This document shows, in pieces, positions 29,487 through 40,956 of a stretch of 64,000 nucleotides of DNA (its first letter is position 1; every line of letters starts with the position of its first letter). This DNA is from Nigrospora sphaerica (lineage: Eukaryota > Ascomycota > Sordariomycetes > Amphisphaeriales > Apiosporaceae). The notes beneath the pieces are model-generated. The model had not been told where the DNA came from, made no database searches, and saw only the letters and a program-made list of their open reading frames with translations. The stretch covers positions 1,984,001 to 2,048,000 of the forward strand of contig JAGVVL010000013.1 of the NCBI GenBank assembly GCA_018287875.1, given 5' to 3'. Both the position numbers and the translations under genes were made by a program.

Positions 29487-30814
29487 TGCGTATGTGTGGC
29501 TATGTATGTGTGTGTGGGGGGCTGTATGCTGGCGAGAGGCCGGAGGACGCCTTGTTCCGATCGTTCGTGGTGGCTTGGGTAGGTTGCAAGAGATATATTG
29601 GCTGGTCCGTCTTATAAGTGCGAACCGGACCTAGAATGCCTGCGTACAAAGAATAGGCCGACGAGCGCGAATTAACCAGTGGGCGAGCACACCAGGGGGG
29701 GCTTTCGATGTGACAACGATTGACACAGACAACCGGTGTCTGCCCCGTCTGCCTGTCGTGATACAACTGGTCGTGACGAAAACGGAGAGCAGGGACGAGA
29801 ATGCGCAGTATGTGTATGTATGAACCAGAGACAGCGACAGCAAGTAAACCAGAAAAAATGAACAGTAGGAGAGAAAGGCTTAGGAAAACGGGAAAAGCAT
29901 GAAGACATAGCAGCTCCGGAGACACGATGAGGGCCTCAAGAGGCTCTATAAAGCCCCAGCCCACCTCAACGCGCGCTTCACGATACAAAGAGGCGTGGAG
30001 AACAAAAGCCAACCTTTGTCGTACAGCCAATGGCCAATGCGGACTGGAGATGAAACAACGCATGTCTAAATAGGGAAGTGGTCGGGTAGCCCAGAGCCAA
30101 CCAAAAAGCCCATCGTTGGTGTGGGCGCGCTGTGTCGCGTGGGGGGCCAAGACCAAGACATCGACTGGTCGACAGCTCTTCTCCGCTCTCTCTGTCTCCC
30201 ACACACGCACACACGCACACACACACATTCTCTCTCTCCTTCTCTCACCACTCGGGTCAGCGCCCTTGTCGCTTTGGCAGCCGTCCCGAGCGCGCCTGCA
30301 GGCCCGCAGCCAAGCCTCCCATACGGCGGGTCCATAGCCAAGACACGACCGCAAGCGCCCTATACTACGAACACCTGTTCGTCCGTATGCGGACCCCGTC
30401 TACCTGCAGACCGGATGGGCGCTTAATTCACTAGCACCCCCTGGACACCAGGCCGGGACTATGGGGTTCGCATGGATCGACGTACATCTAGGTCTACGGC
30501 AAGAAAGTCCACAGAGGGCCGCCGGCGCTGCGGCTACCGACGCGTGCCCCGGCTTCCAGTCACAACAAAATCCGCACTCGCGCCGTTCTGTAACGAGAAT
30601 ATGTTTGTGCTTGGGTATGTCCTAAAATTAGAAATTGACAGTGAAGTGAAGGAAAAAGGGCTGGCCTGCAGAGTCTAGGCTGGTCATAGTACACCATACC
30701 ATCCAGAGACAAAACGACCTCAAACTCCAACAATGCGTGCCTCGTGATCTCGTCAGCGTATCCTAATATCATGTCCGTTTGTCCAGCGTAGGACGTCCGC
30801 GCCCCCCTTCCCTA
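29487..30814. other. Intergenic region with a CA/CT microsatellite
   Basis: About 1.3 kb containing the promoter of the MARVEL-like gene. An (AC)n run interrupted by CG occupies about 30199-30227 and is followed by a CT run to about 30245. No gene is supported. Confidence 0.45.
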
Positions 30815-33154
30815 TTACTCGCCGCGACCCCGGTAGCTGCCCATCTTCTCGATGGAGCTCATGATGCCACTGCGCGGCATCACCATGCTCTGCGGGCGCG
30901 TCGTCTGCACGCTGCCGGGCCGCGGCAGGCCCCGCGGGGGCGCGGCGCTGGTGGTGCGGTGGTGGCCTGCCACCGGCCCGCCGATCTTGCTCGGTGCGGG
31001 CTTCGGCACGCCAACAGGCGTTCGGAGGCCAGACGGCGGCTTGCCTATGCTGGTCCGGAAGTTGGTCGGCGGTGCTATGCCCCCGCCCATCTTCTTGGGC
31101 GTCTGACGCGCCGGCGCCGGCTCGGGCGACATGGGCTGCGGCGACATGACGCGCGGCTGCGGCGGCGACATGACGCGCGACCGCGGCGGCGACATGACGC
31201 GCGGCTGCGGCTGCGCCTTGGGTGCCGGCGTCGGCGCCGGCGGCTGCTGCTGCTGGATCGACATCATTTCCTCGGCGAGCTGGACCAACTCGCCCTTCTC
31301 CACGCGCTCCCGCTCCAGCAGGACGATGAGCTCTTGGTTGTCTTGCTTGACGCTTCCGATGATGGCCTCGAGCTTCTGCACCTCGGTGTCAAGCTCCTTG
31401 ACCCGCGCCGCGCTCTTGGCAGCCTGTGCCTTGATCTCGGCCGTCTCGTTGGCGACGGCCTGCCCGAACTCGGCCTTGGTCATGGTCGAGTCGCGCTCCG
31501 TCTTGAGGCCCTCGTTCTCCTCGGTGAGCTCCTCAATGGTGCGCTCCATCTCGCGGATCCGCTTCTCCCAGCGGGCCTCGTAGCTCTTCTTGAGCGCCGC
31601 CACCTTGGTTTCGTGCTTGGTCTTGTACAGGGCGTGCAGCTCGCGCGCCACCCGCTCCATGTTCTCGGCCTCGCGCTGGCTGGCCGTCTTGCTGGGCGAC
31701 TTGAGGTTGTCGGCGTCGGGCGCGCCTCGGCCAGCGCGAAGGCTGGCCATCTTGGATTCGGCATCCTGCGCCATCATCTCGGCGGCCTCGCGCCGCTGCT
31801 CGCTCTCAACCAGCTTGAACTCGAGCTCCTCGCGCTCGCGCTGACTGTGGACCATTTCGGACTTGACTTTGCGCAGGATCGACTCCATCTCGCGGCCACG
31901 GCTCTGCCACGTATCCCGCTCCTCGCTCAAGGAATTCTTGAGCACCTCGACCTCGCGCAGCTGCTCCGAGAACTGGGATACGCGCTTCTCAGCATCCCCG
32001 ACGGCCGTCTTGAGCGACGTCACCTCGGCTTCCTTGCCCGAGAGCGTGGCCTTCAGGCTGCTGATTTCAGACAGGAAGGCCGACTTGAGAGCTTCGATCT
32101 CGCGGGGCGTGACGGTGGGGATGCTACGGGGGGTGGGCAGGGGTGGGATGTCAAAGTCGAGCAGGTTGTCCTGATTGCGCCGGGGCGTCTCGCTGGGGTC
32201 ACCGGCCTTGCCGGGACCGCGGCGGGACGGCGACGGGTCTGCATAGCGCGAAGATATACTGGCGAGGTGGTCGGTGAAGTCCAGCAAGCTGGTCGTGTTG
32301 CCAGCGTCATCGGAGCGCGCCGCCCGGTGGTCCTTGGGAGGGGAAGTTTCGCGTCGGCCGTAGGGTTTGGGGGTTGCGTTGGTCTCGGAAGCGCCGCCCT
32401 TGGCGGGACTCACGCTTAGCCCGGCGAAGTTTGTTAAGTTGGGGATGATGGAAAAGTTGCTGAAGGCCGTGTCATCTGGCCAGCCCGACTCATCGGCACG
32501 GTCGGCCAGATCAGTGACCTTATCGGCCATCTCATCGGCATCGTCACTACCGTTCTCCAGCGTGGTGGACGCGTCATCGTCGTCATCTTCGTCGTCGTCA
32601 TCGTCGAAGTTCTGGATGGCGTTTCTGAGGCCCTCGTTGCGGGCCAGCGCCTGCTCGAGCGTCATCTGAGCGGGGACTTGGTCGTCGTCCTCGTCGATCT
32701 TGCCGGGCTCGGGCTGCCGCTCCGGCTCGGGCCTGGGTGCGCGCTTGGCGGAGCCCCGAGCGGGCGAGCGATCGCTGGGGGTGCCGGTGCCGATCTTGAC
32801 GGGAAACCTCCGGTCGCCGAACAGCGACTTGCGCGCGCTCCGCATGGGGCTGCCGGCGTTTTCGGGGCTGAAGGCGTCGCCCCGTGGGCTCAGGATCTTG
32901 AGGGGCGCGACCTCATTGCCCGACATGATGCGGGAGTGGCGGCCCGTCTTTGCGTTCTCCCTGTCGTCCCTGGACGAGCCGTCGTCGCTGCGGCTTTGGC
33001 TCGAGTCTGAATTGACGGAAGCGCGCTTTCCGACGGGCGACTCGGCCAAGGGGCTGTGGTAGGCGGAATCGGGCGAGGACTGAGACTCGCGGGAGGCTGG
33101 AGGGGTTGCCACGTTCGTCGGCGCGCCCGGCGCAGGCGAAAGCGGTGAAGCCAT
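30815..33154 (-). CDS. Coiled-coil spindle-pole-associated protein, SnaD/Cut12-like
   Basis: Single exon, 779 residues. Residues 1-160 are Ser/Pro-rich with many SP/TP sites, fitting a mitotic kinase target. An Asp run (about 185-198) precedes a region with SIIPNLTNFAGLSVSPAK. From about 340 to 650 the protein is a long heptad-rich coiled coil, including ELHALYKTKHETKVAALKK and YEARWEKRIREMERTIEEL, the most conserved block of the fungal SnaD/Cut12 group. The C-terminal 130 residues are Pro/Arg/Ser-rich, with three repeats of a RVMSPP motif, and end in GSYRGRGE. Known: Aspergillus SNAD and fission-yeast Cut12 act at spindle pole bodies and interact genetically with NIMA-type kinases. Assignment is from recalled similarity of the coil block and is moderately secure. 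Confidence 0.65.
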   Translation of the reverse strand: MASPLSPAPGAPTNVATPPASRESQSSPDSAYHSPLAESPVGKRASVNSDSSQSRSDDGSSRDDRENAKTGRHSRIMSGNEVAPLKILSPRGDAFSPENAGSPMRSARKSLFGDRRFPVKIGTGTPSDRSPARGSAKRAPRPEPERQPEPGKIDEDDDQVPAQMTLEQALARNEGLRNAIQNFDDDDDEDDDDDASTTLENGSDDADEMADKVTDLADRADESGWPDDTAFSNFSIIPNLTNFAGLSVSPAKGGASETNATPKPYGRRETSPPKDHRAARSDDAGNTTSLLDFTDHLASISSRYADPSPSRRGPGKAGDPSETPRRNQDNLLDFDIPPLPTPRSIPTVTPREIEALKSAFLSEISSLKATLSGKEAEVTSLKTAVGDAEKRVSQFSEQLREVEVLKNSLSEERDTWQSRGREMESILRKVKSEMVHSQREREELEFKLVESEQRREAAEMMAQDAESKMASLRAGRGAPDADNLKSPSKTASQREAENMERVARELHALYKTKHETKVAALKKSYEARWEKRIREMERTIEELTEENEGLKTERDSTMTKAEFGQAVANETAEIKAQAAKSAARVKELDTEVQKLEAIIGSVKQDNQELIVLLERERVEKGELVQLAEEMMSIQQQQPPAPTPAPKAQPQPRVMSPPRSRVMSPPQPRVMSPQPMSPEPAPARQTPKKMGGGIAPPTNFRTSIGKPPSGLRTPVGVPKPAPSKIGGPVAGHHRTTSAAPPRGLPRPGSVQTTRPQSMVMPRSGIMSSIEKMGSYRGRGE

Positions 33155-35189
33155 GGCGGCTAGTCAGCGGAAGCAGGAGGCGTCAATTCGAGTGGTCAAT
33201 GGCGGTTTGCAGAGCGAGCACGAGCAGGTGGCCAGCAGTAGCTGCAGATGTACAGCGCAGGTACACGGGGCGGAGGTATGCGTACTATATGCGTGCGTGC
33301 GTGGTGTGCGCGGGAAAGGGGTGGGTATGGGTATCAGTGGAAAATGAGGATGGGTTCCTCAAATAACCGTCTCCATTGCGACAACAGGCCCTGGTTGCCC
33401 GGTAGGCTCGCCTGGCCTGTTGCTTTTCCCTGTCCTGGAGCCTGTCCACCTTTTTGCTCCCAAACGATCTGATCGCAAAAGCCGGCCTGGTCAGGTGTTT
33501 TTTGCAAGCGTTGCTAGGCCAACTCGGGAAATCCAAGGCCCACTGCCCGGCGGGGGCGTCGGTCCTTATGGGGGGGGATGGTTTCCCAGCACCTAATAAG
33601 ATGTACGCAACCCCCGCCCCCCCCCCCAATGCGTCCCATGTGAACCCTAGATGGCCCTATGGAATCCATACCTATTCCAGCGTTATGTATGTACCTCCCC
33701 TACACAGTACAGGACCTAGGTAGGTCAGGTAGAGCACGCACACGCATTGGACGGGAGAAAGCATGGCGGAAATCGGACGGCACGGCGTCTCCGTTGACTG
33801 GCCATCATCTCTCGTCTATGCTTAAAAGGCGATAAAAACAAAAGAACGCATGAGGCTGCACCTAAGAAATCCCCTCTCCCCGTCTGATGTCTTGCGCTAC
33901 CAGCCGTCCTGCCGGCGTTGGTTCGTCCTGCGTATCCCGTGGTGACACTCGCTCCCTTAGCACGCGAACCCCTCAACAAGTTATGTGGGGGGGGGGGCCA
34001 TGCCTGCTTAGGCTACAACTAAAACAGGGCTTTCGGAGGTTGACTGTGCATATTCTCCGTACCATACAACTACTACGTACATTCCCACTGGGAATCCTGG
34101 AGGGCAAAGATGGGACGGGCGATCCATGCTGCGACACTCCCCTCGCATCCCATCAATCTAATAACACTTGCCGCGTGTTCGTCCCCTGGAGCGGCCTGGC
34201 CCAGGAAGCTAAGGAAGCCCAGGGCTGCCAGGGGCCTCTTTTTCGAGCTCCTGCGGGCCGTTCAACAAGCCCCCGTCTTTTGCCCGTCGTAGCAGCAGTG
34301 CGAACGCCGACCCGACCATGCATGCACATGCTCCGTGCGGACCCGGTTATGTACCAAGAAACCCCCTAACCTTCCATCTCTTTTAATAAGCCAGAGCTGG
34401 TTGAGCTGGCCGAACCCCCTCCCTGCCCAGCCAAACCGCGGTTGCGAGTGAGGCCGCATGAATGGCGGTTGTTGCTGCGGCGTCACCACAGAGGGGAAAA
34501 CAGCCCTCGGACGTGTTGACTCACACAACTCGCACTAGACGTTAGGTAGCCCTACTTGGCCTCCTGCTTGCCTTGCTTGCTGTGCTTGCCTTGCTTGCTG
34601 TGCTTGCTTGCCCTGCTCGTCGGCCTACCCGCTACGGCCCACCGCCCAACCACTCAGCACGTTTCGAGGCTCCTCAGCCCTGGGCGATGGGTGTCCTGGT
34701 CAGCTGGCTCGGGACGAAACGTCACATCCCATGCCATGTACATCTTGGCTAGGTGCTCCTTGGTGTTTGCTATGCGTTCGAAGAATTTACAATTGCGCAG
34801 GGCGTCGCAAACCCGCCCCTACCTTGCCTCCCTTCCAATAAGAAGCGCCTATCTCGCCTACCTACCTCTTAGATATCGAGATGAACTTCAAGTTCTGCCT
34901 GCCCTCGCCGGCTGTGGCTGCTCTGGTTTCCGCTCTGACAAGGCGGCGGCGATTTGAGAGACGCCTGGCTTGCTGTGTTCAACATGGGCTGGTCTGGCAT
35001 TCCCGAGTATGTGTAACCTCCTACTGAGATGGAATGAACAATGAATACGGATGCGTCATGACCAACGAGTGACGGCGACCAGCGGCAGACTCACAACACT
35101 AATATCCTCCACGTCATGTCCACTGCTGCCTCGTGAACCGCCTTGCGCAGGATTGCTTGGACAAAGTTCTTCTTCTCGCTGCTCGCCCG
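33155..35189. other. Large divergent intergenic region
   Basis: About 2 kb between the SnaD-like gene (minus) and the F-box-like gene (plus). It includes G/C homopolymers near 33570, 33617 and 33985, a CCTAGGTAGGTC word at 33714 and a CTTGC-rich run at 34560-34620. No gene, relic or tRNA is supported. Confidence 0.45.
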
Positions 35190-36037
35190 ATGTCTCTCTT
35201 GCCCCCACAAACGACCGGGGTGGGCAGTACGTCGCCGCCGATTCAACCGCCGACCTCCCTCCGGCTTCCCCTGGAAGTCTGGGTTCATGTCATGGGCGAG
35301 CTGGTCAACGGCCAAGATTTCCCTCTGGCATGCAAGTACTCGTGACTCTCTGTCCCTCCTTTGGTCTGGACAGCTTACGCCTGCTCCGTAGAGCCCTTCA
35401 GGAGGACACTGAGATGCTTTTCCTCGGCCCCTTCTCGGTCATTGCTAACCCGAGAGTTGCAGGGGCTCGCTGTCGCCGCGTCTCGCGCTTCTTCAAGAAG
35501 GCCACCGAGTTGGCTTTTCTCAGTGAAGCTCTTCCCCGCATGGTCGTCAACCTTAACCTCACCGGAACCCCTGCCTGGGGCGAGCGGAAACGAGCTGTTC
35601 TGGAATTCAAAGGCATCTCGCCCGCCGGGGACCGAGTCTACTTCGCCGATAAAGACCGCAGCATGAAGGGCTTGACCATGCACAACTACCAACCGCAGAA
35701 CGGAAGCGAGCCCGGGCAACCGAGACGGGCTGTCATAGACTGGAACAGACACCTTCCGGTAGGTGGCGCCCAGAGTCCACCCGTTCTCGTCGAGTGGGCA
35801 TCCTTTCTGTCCATTTCGGTCTGCCGTGGCCCAGAAAGCTACTACGACTGGACGTCGTCTCGCGACCAAGTCCAGTGTGCTTTCCTCCCGGCAGGGGCGG
35901 CTCCTAGTGTTCGGTTTCGTACACATCACAAAGATGCCGAGGTATCTTTCCTGTGGAAAGAAATGCTCGATGCCTCATTTGCCCGATTCGGTTCCCCTAG
36001 AGCACAGCTGGGCAGTATCGGTGCTGAAGCCCACTGA
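35190..36037 (+). CDS. F-box-like hypothetical protein
   Basis: Model: exons 35190-35335 and 35392-36037, joined in phase 2, 263 residues. The 56-nt intron has donor GTACTC and acceptor CGTAG; an acceptor at 35373 would also keep the frame but leaves only a 38-nt intron. Exon 1 contains LRLPLEVWVHVMGELV, an F-box-like helix pair. Exon 2 has CRRVSRFFKKATELAFLSEA and then a beta-rich part with VVNLNLTG, resembling the expanded F-box families of Sordariomycetes that may recruit substrates for SCF ubiquitin ligases. The exact start (ATG at 35190 or 35133) and the intron are uncertain. No partner is visible nearby. Confidence 0.5.
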
Positions 36038-37155
36038 CGACAAGTTAAGCTTCACGAGCTGAAGCACTGCAGCGCAGGCCAGGAGTTTGACACGCCAGGC
36101 CCCATGCCATGTCAGTTTTTACATTTCGACTGAAGCGTGCCATAATCGGAAACCGCTGCTGTGCGACCAAGGAAAGCCCATCTCACCGAACCGTGGACGG
36201 CCATGATTTACTCTTGAGCAGTCGTGCATTCGATTGCCTTTGATGGACTTGGCTAGAGAGCGAGCGTATATGCGGATGCTATCTTTGCTATTTTTTCCGG
36301 TTGGGATATTGACGGTGAACATAGCTCCGGCCGCCGGGAACTTCTCAGAAAATCCAGTTTCGCGCCAAGCGACAGGAGCGTTCCAGTCTACAGGTCTGCT
36401 ATTGCAGTCATCTCCAAATAGAACCCTACATGCTTTTCATCTCAACCGTGGGCTTCTTCCCACCATCCTCGTTTTTAGATACGCTTGGCTTTTTCACCGT
36501 ATCTGGGCTGAAAATGGCCTGTTCATTCGGTTTGGCTTGTTTACACATCCGCATTCTCCGTGTTCCCATGGTTCCAGCTACACAAGCAGCTATATACAGG
36601 GCTTTCCTGCCTCGTTTCCAAAGGGCCTGGCCATTCAGACCCGGACCAGGCCCGTGTTCTGCCTCTAATAGCGCACAGCACCGACTCGACATATCCCAGT
36701 TGCGCGCCAAAACCTCCAATTATAATTCTATAGGCACTGATTGCTGGCCAATCCAGGGCTCAGAGGCCTTTCCAATGGGCATAACATATTTCTCGCCTTG
36801 CAATCTACAGCAATTTCATCAGCCACACTTATTTCGATACCTCTGAATTCGACTTTGAAATGTCATTTAGGTAACCCTCCACATGCAATAATGAGCATTG
36901 TTCGGCCATTAGCAGCAACTAGAGTTCTAGCCAATGCCATCGCGAGTGTGGCGCTGTGCTCGCCGGCGTCCATGTCCGCCCAGGAACATCGGCACGATTG
37001 CGACATCGGTCGGAGCATCCGACATCACCCCTCCTGAAGAGGGGAACTCTCCGAACTAACACATAAGGAGAAGGAGCTCAAGGCCGACTAGACAGCATTC
37101 GCACCAAGATGAAGACTCGTCAACTCCACAGCTACCATACATAAGGAAATTCGTC
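36038..37155. other. Intergenic region
   Basis: About 1.1 kb, AT-richer than the flanking genes. At 37055-37091 the plus strand reads LTHKEKELKAD then a stop, a faint coiled-coil-like scrap that I do not call a gene. Otherwise nothing is supported. Confidence 0.4.
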
Positions 37156-38443
37156 ATGCTCGAGGTTCGCTGTTCCGGAACGCCCCACGAGGTACGTTGG
37201 CTGACCGACAGGACATTAGGCGTATACTGGTTCTCGACTGATCATTTGACAGATCGGCTTTGCTCATGGCGCCCAGGCGCAGGCCCAAATCCGGGGCTCT
37301 GTCGCCTTCTATTCCGGCCTCTTCCAAGAGTCCTGCGCCATGAGCTGGGCGGCGGTGGTACAGGAAGCCGGGCGCTACGTGAAGCCTCTTGAACGGGTGG
37401 CGCCTCGGTACCTACAGGAACTCCGGGGCATCGCCGAGGGAGCTGGTATCCCTTTCCTGGACGTTATGGCCCTGAATGTCCGTACTGAGATCAACTTTGG
37501 TCTCTTCACCAACGAAGCCAAGAAGACGAACCCCCCCAGCGACGGCTGCACGAGCCTGAGTTGGCAGACAGCAAACACTTCATGGCTTTGCCAGAATGTA
37601 AGCAGCACACTATCAAGCGTTCTTTATAGCCATACCCAGAACGGACCTCTCCCGTCGTACTCCTGTTTCTCTTGATTTCTCTCACTCTTGCCTAAGGATG
37701 CTCGAAACAAGCTCCACGAACACCTGCTTCAGGTAATCACTGACTCCGGAGGATGGTAGTGGGACTGGTTACCAGCCCAAGGGCCCAATCTGATCGTCTG
37801 TCACATTTCTCAACCAGGGACTGGGATTCCAGGTATATCAATGGTTACTGAAGCGGGCATCATCGGCAAGATCGGACTCAACTCCAAGGGGGTGGGCTGT
37901 TGTCTGAACGCCATCCGTTGTCGTGGAGTAGATCGGTCGAGAATGCCGATTCATTTCGCATTGCGTACGGTGCTGGAATCGTCCTCGCGAGACGAAGCCG
38001 TGGCCGCCTTGAAGTCGGTCGGTTTGGCGGGAAGCGGTCATATCCTTGTTGCCGATCCGAGTGGCTCAGTAGGCTTGGAATGCACCAGTAAGTGGGTGAA
38101 AGAGTTGGTGGCCGAGCACGGCCGCGTTCACCATACCAACCATCTCCTGCTTGAGCATGACGACGTCGACGAGCCTGGATGGCTGGCCGACTCGCCCGTG
38201 CGTCTGGCTCGGGTGCGGGAGCTCACAGCCCAGGTGCCCGGAGAGCCAACAACAGAGTCACTCTTCGAGATTTTCAAGGACGAGAAAGGGTATCCGGCCT
38301 CGATCAACCGGCAAGCAGGTGGCATGGTCACGTCGACGACGCTGTTCACCATCATCATGGACTTGGGGAAGAGGGCTGCTAGGGTCACCTTTGGCAGGCC
38401 GACGGAATATCAAGAAAACACAACCTTGGCTTTCCATGAGTAG
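37156..38443 (+). CDS. Acyl-CoA:isopenicillin-N acyltransferase-like Ntn-hydrolase (peptidase family C45)
   Basis: Exons 37156-37191, 37253-37597 and 37760-38443 join in phase 0 to give 354 residues; the penicillin enzyme has 357. Donors GTACGT and GTAAGC, acceptors GACAG and GGTAG. The autoprocessing site is D109-G110-C111 (SDGCTS), where family members cleave before Cys to free the N-terminal nucleophile. Other conserved parts are IGFAHGAQAQ, ELRGIAEGAG, NVRTEINFG, LCQNWDW (made by splicing) and EAGIIGKIGLNSKGVG. Known: AatA of penicillin producers exchanges the isopenicillin-N side chain in peroxisomes; most fungal homologues have unknown substrates. No pcbAB or pcbC homologue lies in this window, so it stands alone. 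It ends in FHE, without an obvious peroxisomal tripeptide. Confidence 0.88.
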
Positions 38444-38683
38444 ATATAAGGACACCCTCCAGCCTGGCGGTGCCCCCCATATCGGCACACCTGTTATCGA
38501 ACCGGCGCTTCTCATTTCGTGTCGCTAAGAGATACTTACACAAAAGACGCAGACAGCCACTAATAACAGAAGGCTCCAACGTGTTACCAATGACGGTCTA
38601 CGCCGCATGAACGGTCTGTCGGATGTAGCCCGTCAAGGTGCCCAGCCAAGAAGGTGTCAGATGCCCAGTTGTCGCTCCGACGG

Positions 38684-39092
38684 TTAAGCTCCAGCTGCTT
38701 TGGCCCTGGCCGCAGTAACCACCTTGAGAAGATGCTGTTCGGTCTCGGAGGTGATGCCATTGGGGAAGAATTTCTCGCGAGGAAAGGCTCGGGGTAGAAG
38801 AGGATCGGGGTATTCGTCTCAAATTCGTCATGTTAGACAAGACGGCGGATTGACGACGCCGCGGCGTCGGTTCGTAACACGGAAAAGGTGGTAGGTCGGG
38901 GGGATACTCACTGATGTTGAATCTCTGGTCCGTCAGTCGGGCCTTGGTGTGTTCGACCTCCTCCTTCAACTTCTTTTCGTTGGTGGGAAGCAGTTTAAAG
39001 GCCGGACTCTCGAGGTTGGTGTCGAGGATCGACTCATTGAACGATTGGGTCGGCGTGTGCATCTGGCCGGCCATGCGCATCTGGCGATCCAT
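38684..39092 (-). CDS. Small conserved hypothetical protein, spliced
   Basis: Exons 38912-39092 and 38684-38817 join in phase 1 to give 104 residues. The 94-nt intron has donor GTGAGT, branch-like TCTAACAT and acceptor TTGAG. The start MDRQMRMAGQMHTPTQ is followed by SFNESILDTNLESPAFKLL, a Lys/Glu helix KKLKEEVEHTKARLTDQ, and, across the splice, RFNINEYPDPLLPRAFPREK to TSETEQHLLKVVTAARAK. There is no signal peptide or membrane segment. The tidy join and the charged helices argue for a real protein. I recognise no family. It ends 240 bases from the acyltransferase gene, tail to tail. Confidence 0.7.
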
Positions 39093-39919
39093 GTTTGATT
39101 GAATGTGCAGTAATCAAGTTCGCGCGTAAGATCTGGAGTCCAAGGTTAATCGGGTGGCCGGGTCGGCGATGGGAGGTGACTTACAGAAAGGCACAGATCA
39201 GAGGGTTACTATGGATTCGACACAATCCCGTGGTTGCAGCAAGTACGGATGGGATGCTGGAGGCGAGAGTCGGATACGGATACAACCGAGTGCGCGAGGA
39301 CAGGGAAGTTACGTCAGGGCCAAATTCGGGTCGCAGTCACGTTGGACCTGCCGGGCAGGTTACGGGTACGAGGCACAGTATCAAAGATGCAGGTGAAAGA
39401 AACGTGAGTACTATCTCGCACTGCGCAGGGTGGGAGAATGGTCGGTGATGACAAGATCGGCACAAGGAATCTACGTTCACCAGAACCTAGGGAGTTCCGG
39501 AGGGGGATCGTGGTCACCCTACCTGTACGGCCAACAGGCAACTTCATCCCATGGGATGGGGCACGGGATTGCATTGGCAGGCTCGCACCGCCTAACCGTA
39601 GCCCTGCAGCTGCTAGTTGTACATGTCTGGAGTACTGGCTCTCCCCCAGGGTTTTTGGTGATTGGCTCAGCTCGCCTGGATCCATCTACTAATGTACATG
39701 CACTTGCACAAGTGTATTTCAGCTGGGCCAGCCATTGAACCGCCGCCATCCGACCATCTAGTCCAACTATATTCTTATATGCGCCAGACTCTTCCCTACG
39801 ACACCCACACGCGAACAATTCGCTCTTTCAACCGACACTCGTCGTTCTTCCTGCCCGTAGTCCTACAATCAGACACGTCCAGGAAAACCCACCTCATCAA
39901 CGCTGTGCCCCCGCCCACT
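39093..39919. promoter_or_regulatory. Divergent promoter region
   Basis: Separates the small conserved gene (minus) from the SUZ-domain gene (plus). No gene is supported. The last 150 bases before 39920 have a CA/CT-rich leader. Confidence 0.4.
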
Positions 39920-40878
39920 ATGGTCAAGAAAGCCCAAGTCCCAGACGCCTGGGAAGATGACGACTGGGAGGCCCAGGCCGACAAAGCAGCCGCCCAGGGG
40001 ACCTCGTCCCCCGAGCCGCCAGCACCGCTTTCCAAGAAGGAGAGGCTCGCCCAACACGCCGAATTGAACCGCAGGATATGGGAGACGGCGTATGTTTGCC
40101 CTTCAACAACGCCCTCGGTCTTCTTCCTCGCCCCGTCCGCCTTCTTGCTAACTGCAACCGCAGGGACACCCCCGGCAATGGCGCGCCCTTGCAATACCTC
40201 GCGACTGCCCCGCCGCCCCCCGCCTCGCAGGCCTTCAGACCGCCCATGAAGGTCCTCACGCGCAAGCCCGCCCCCAAATTGATCGCCCGCCGGGACCCCG
40301 TGACGGGCCTCTCGAACCTGACGCTGGAGAATGACAGCGACGACGAGGAGGACAAGAAGCCGCAGGAGACGCCCGAGGAGATCCGGGCACGCCAGCAGCG
40401 CGAGCGGGACGAGAAGCAAAGGCGCTACGACGAGGTGCGGGCCAAAATCTTTGGCGAGAGCCCGGCCGCCGCCGGCCCTAGCAAAGGGAGCGGCCGGAGC
40501 TCCGGTCAGAGTACGCCCGGCGCCGTGACACCCCCGAACCAGCGCGGCGGCGGGGAGAGAAGGGGCCGGGGCCGAGGTCGCGGCGGGCACAGGGGCGGCG
40601 ACCGCGGCGACCGCGGTGGTGATCGCAACGACCGGACCCCTCAAAGACCCGTCGGCCAGTCGGCCGGAGCCAACACCGCCGCCGCTCTGTACGACCCCAA
40701 CTACTCCCCCAAGCCGGGCTACACGCCCGAGGGGCGGGGCGCCACCAGTGGAGGGCCGGCCACGTCCAGGCGCTCGACGCCCCGCGAGGATGAGCAAGTT
40801 ATTCGAGCCCCCCGCGGCCCCGAAGGCGGAGGGAGGGGCGGGTTTGGGTTTGCCAAGCGGGGAGACAAAGAAGGCTGA
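39920..40878 (+). CDS. SUZ-domain RNA-associated protein
   Basis: Exons 39920-40089 and 40164-40878 join in phase 2 to give 294 residues. The 74-nt intron has donor GTATGT, a branch-like GCTAACTG and acceptor CGCAG. It starts MVKKAQVPDAWEDDDWEAQ, a short acidic Trp motif also seen in SUZ-containing proteins. The SUZ region runs from ETPEEIRARQQRERDEKQ to YDEVRAKIFG (about residues 153-181). The middle is Arg/Gly-rich with RGRGRGRGG and DRGG repeats (RGG-type, RNA-binding). The last 25 residues contain IRAPRGPEGGGRGGFGFAKR, the SUZ-C motif. Known: SUZ domains bind RNA and are found in R3H-type regulators. The 3' end lies only 78 bases from the NAR1 stop on the other strand. Confidence 0.85.
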
Positions 40879-40956
40879 GACAGCGTGATGCGTCCCTCCG
40901 CATGGTATCTTATTGATTGGTAAAATCTACTTGACTTTACTACGGGACAGGATATC

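Noticed and set aside
30779..32419. 546-residue open frame antisense to the SnaD-like gene
   Set aside because: Leu/Arg/His-rich mirror of a coiled-coil coding strand; typical antisense artefact.
37055..37091. Coiled-coil-like scrap upstream of the acyltransferase
   Set aside because: Eleven codons before a stop are not enough to claim a gene or relic.
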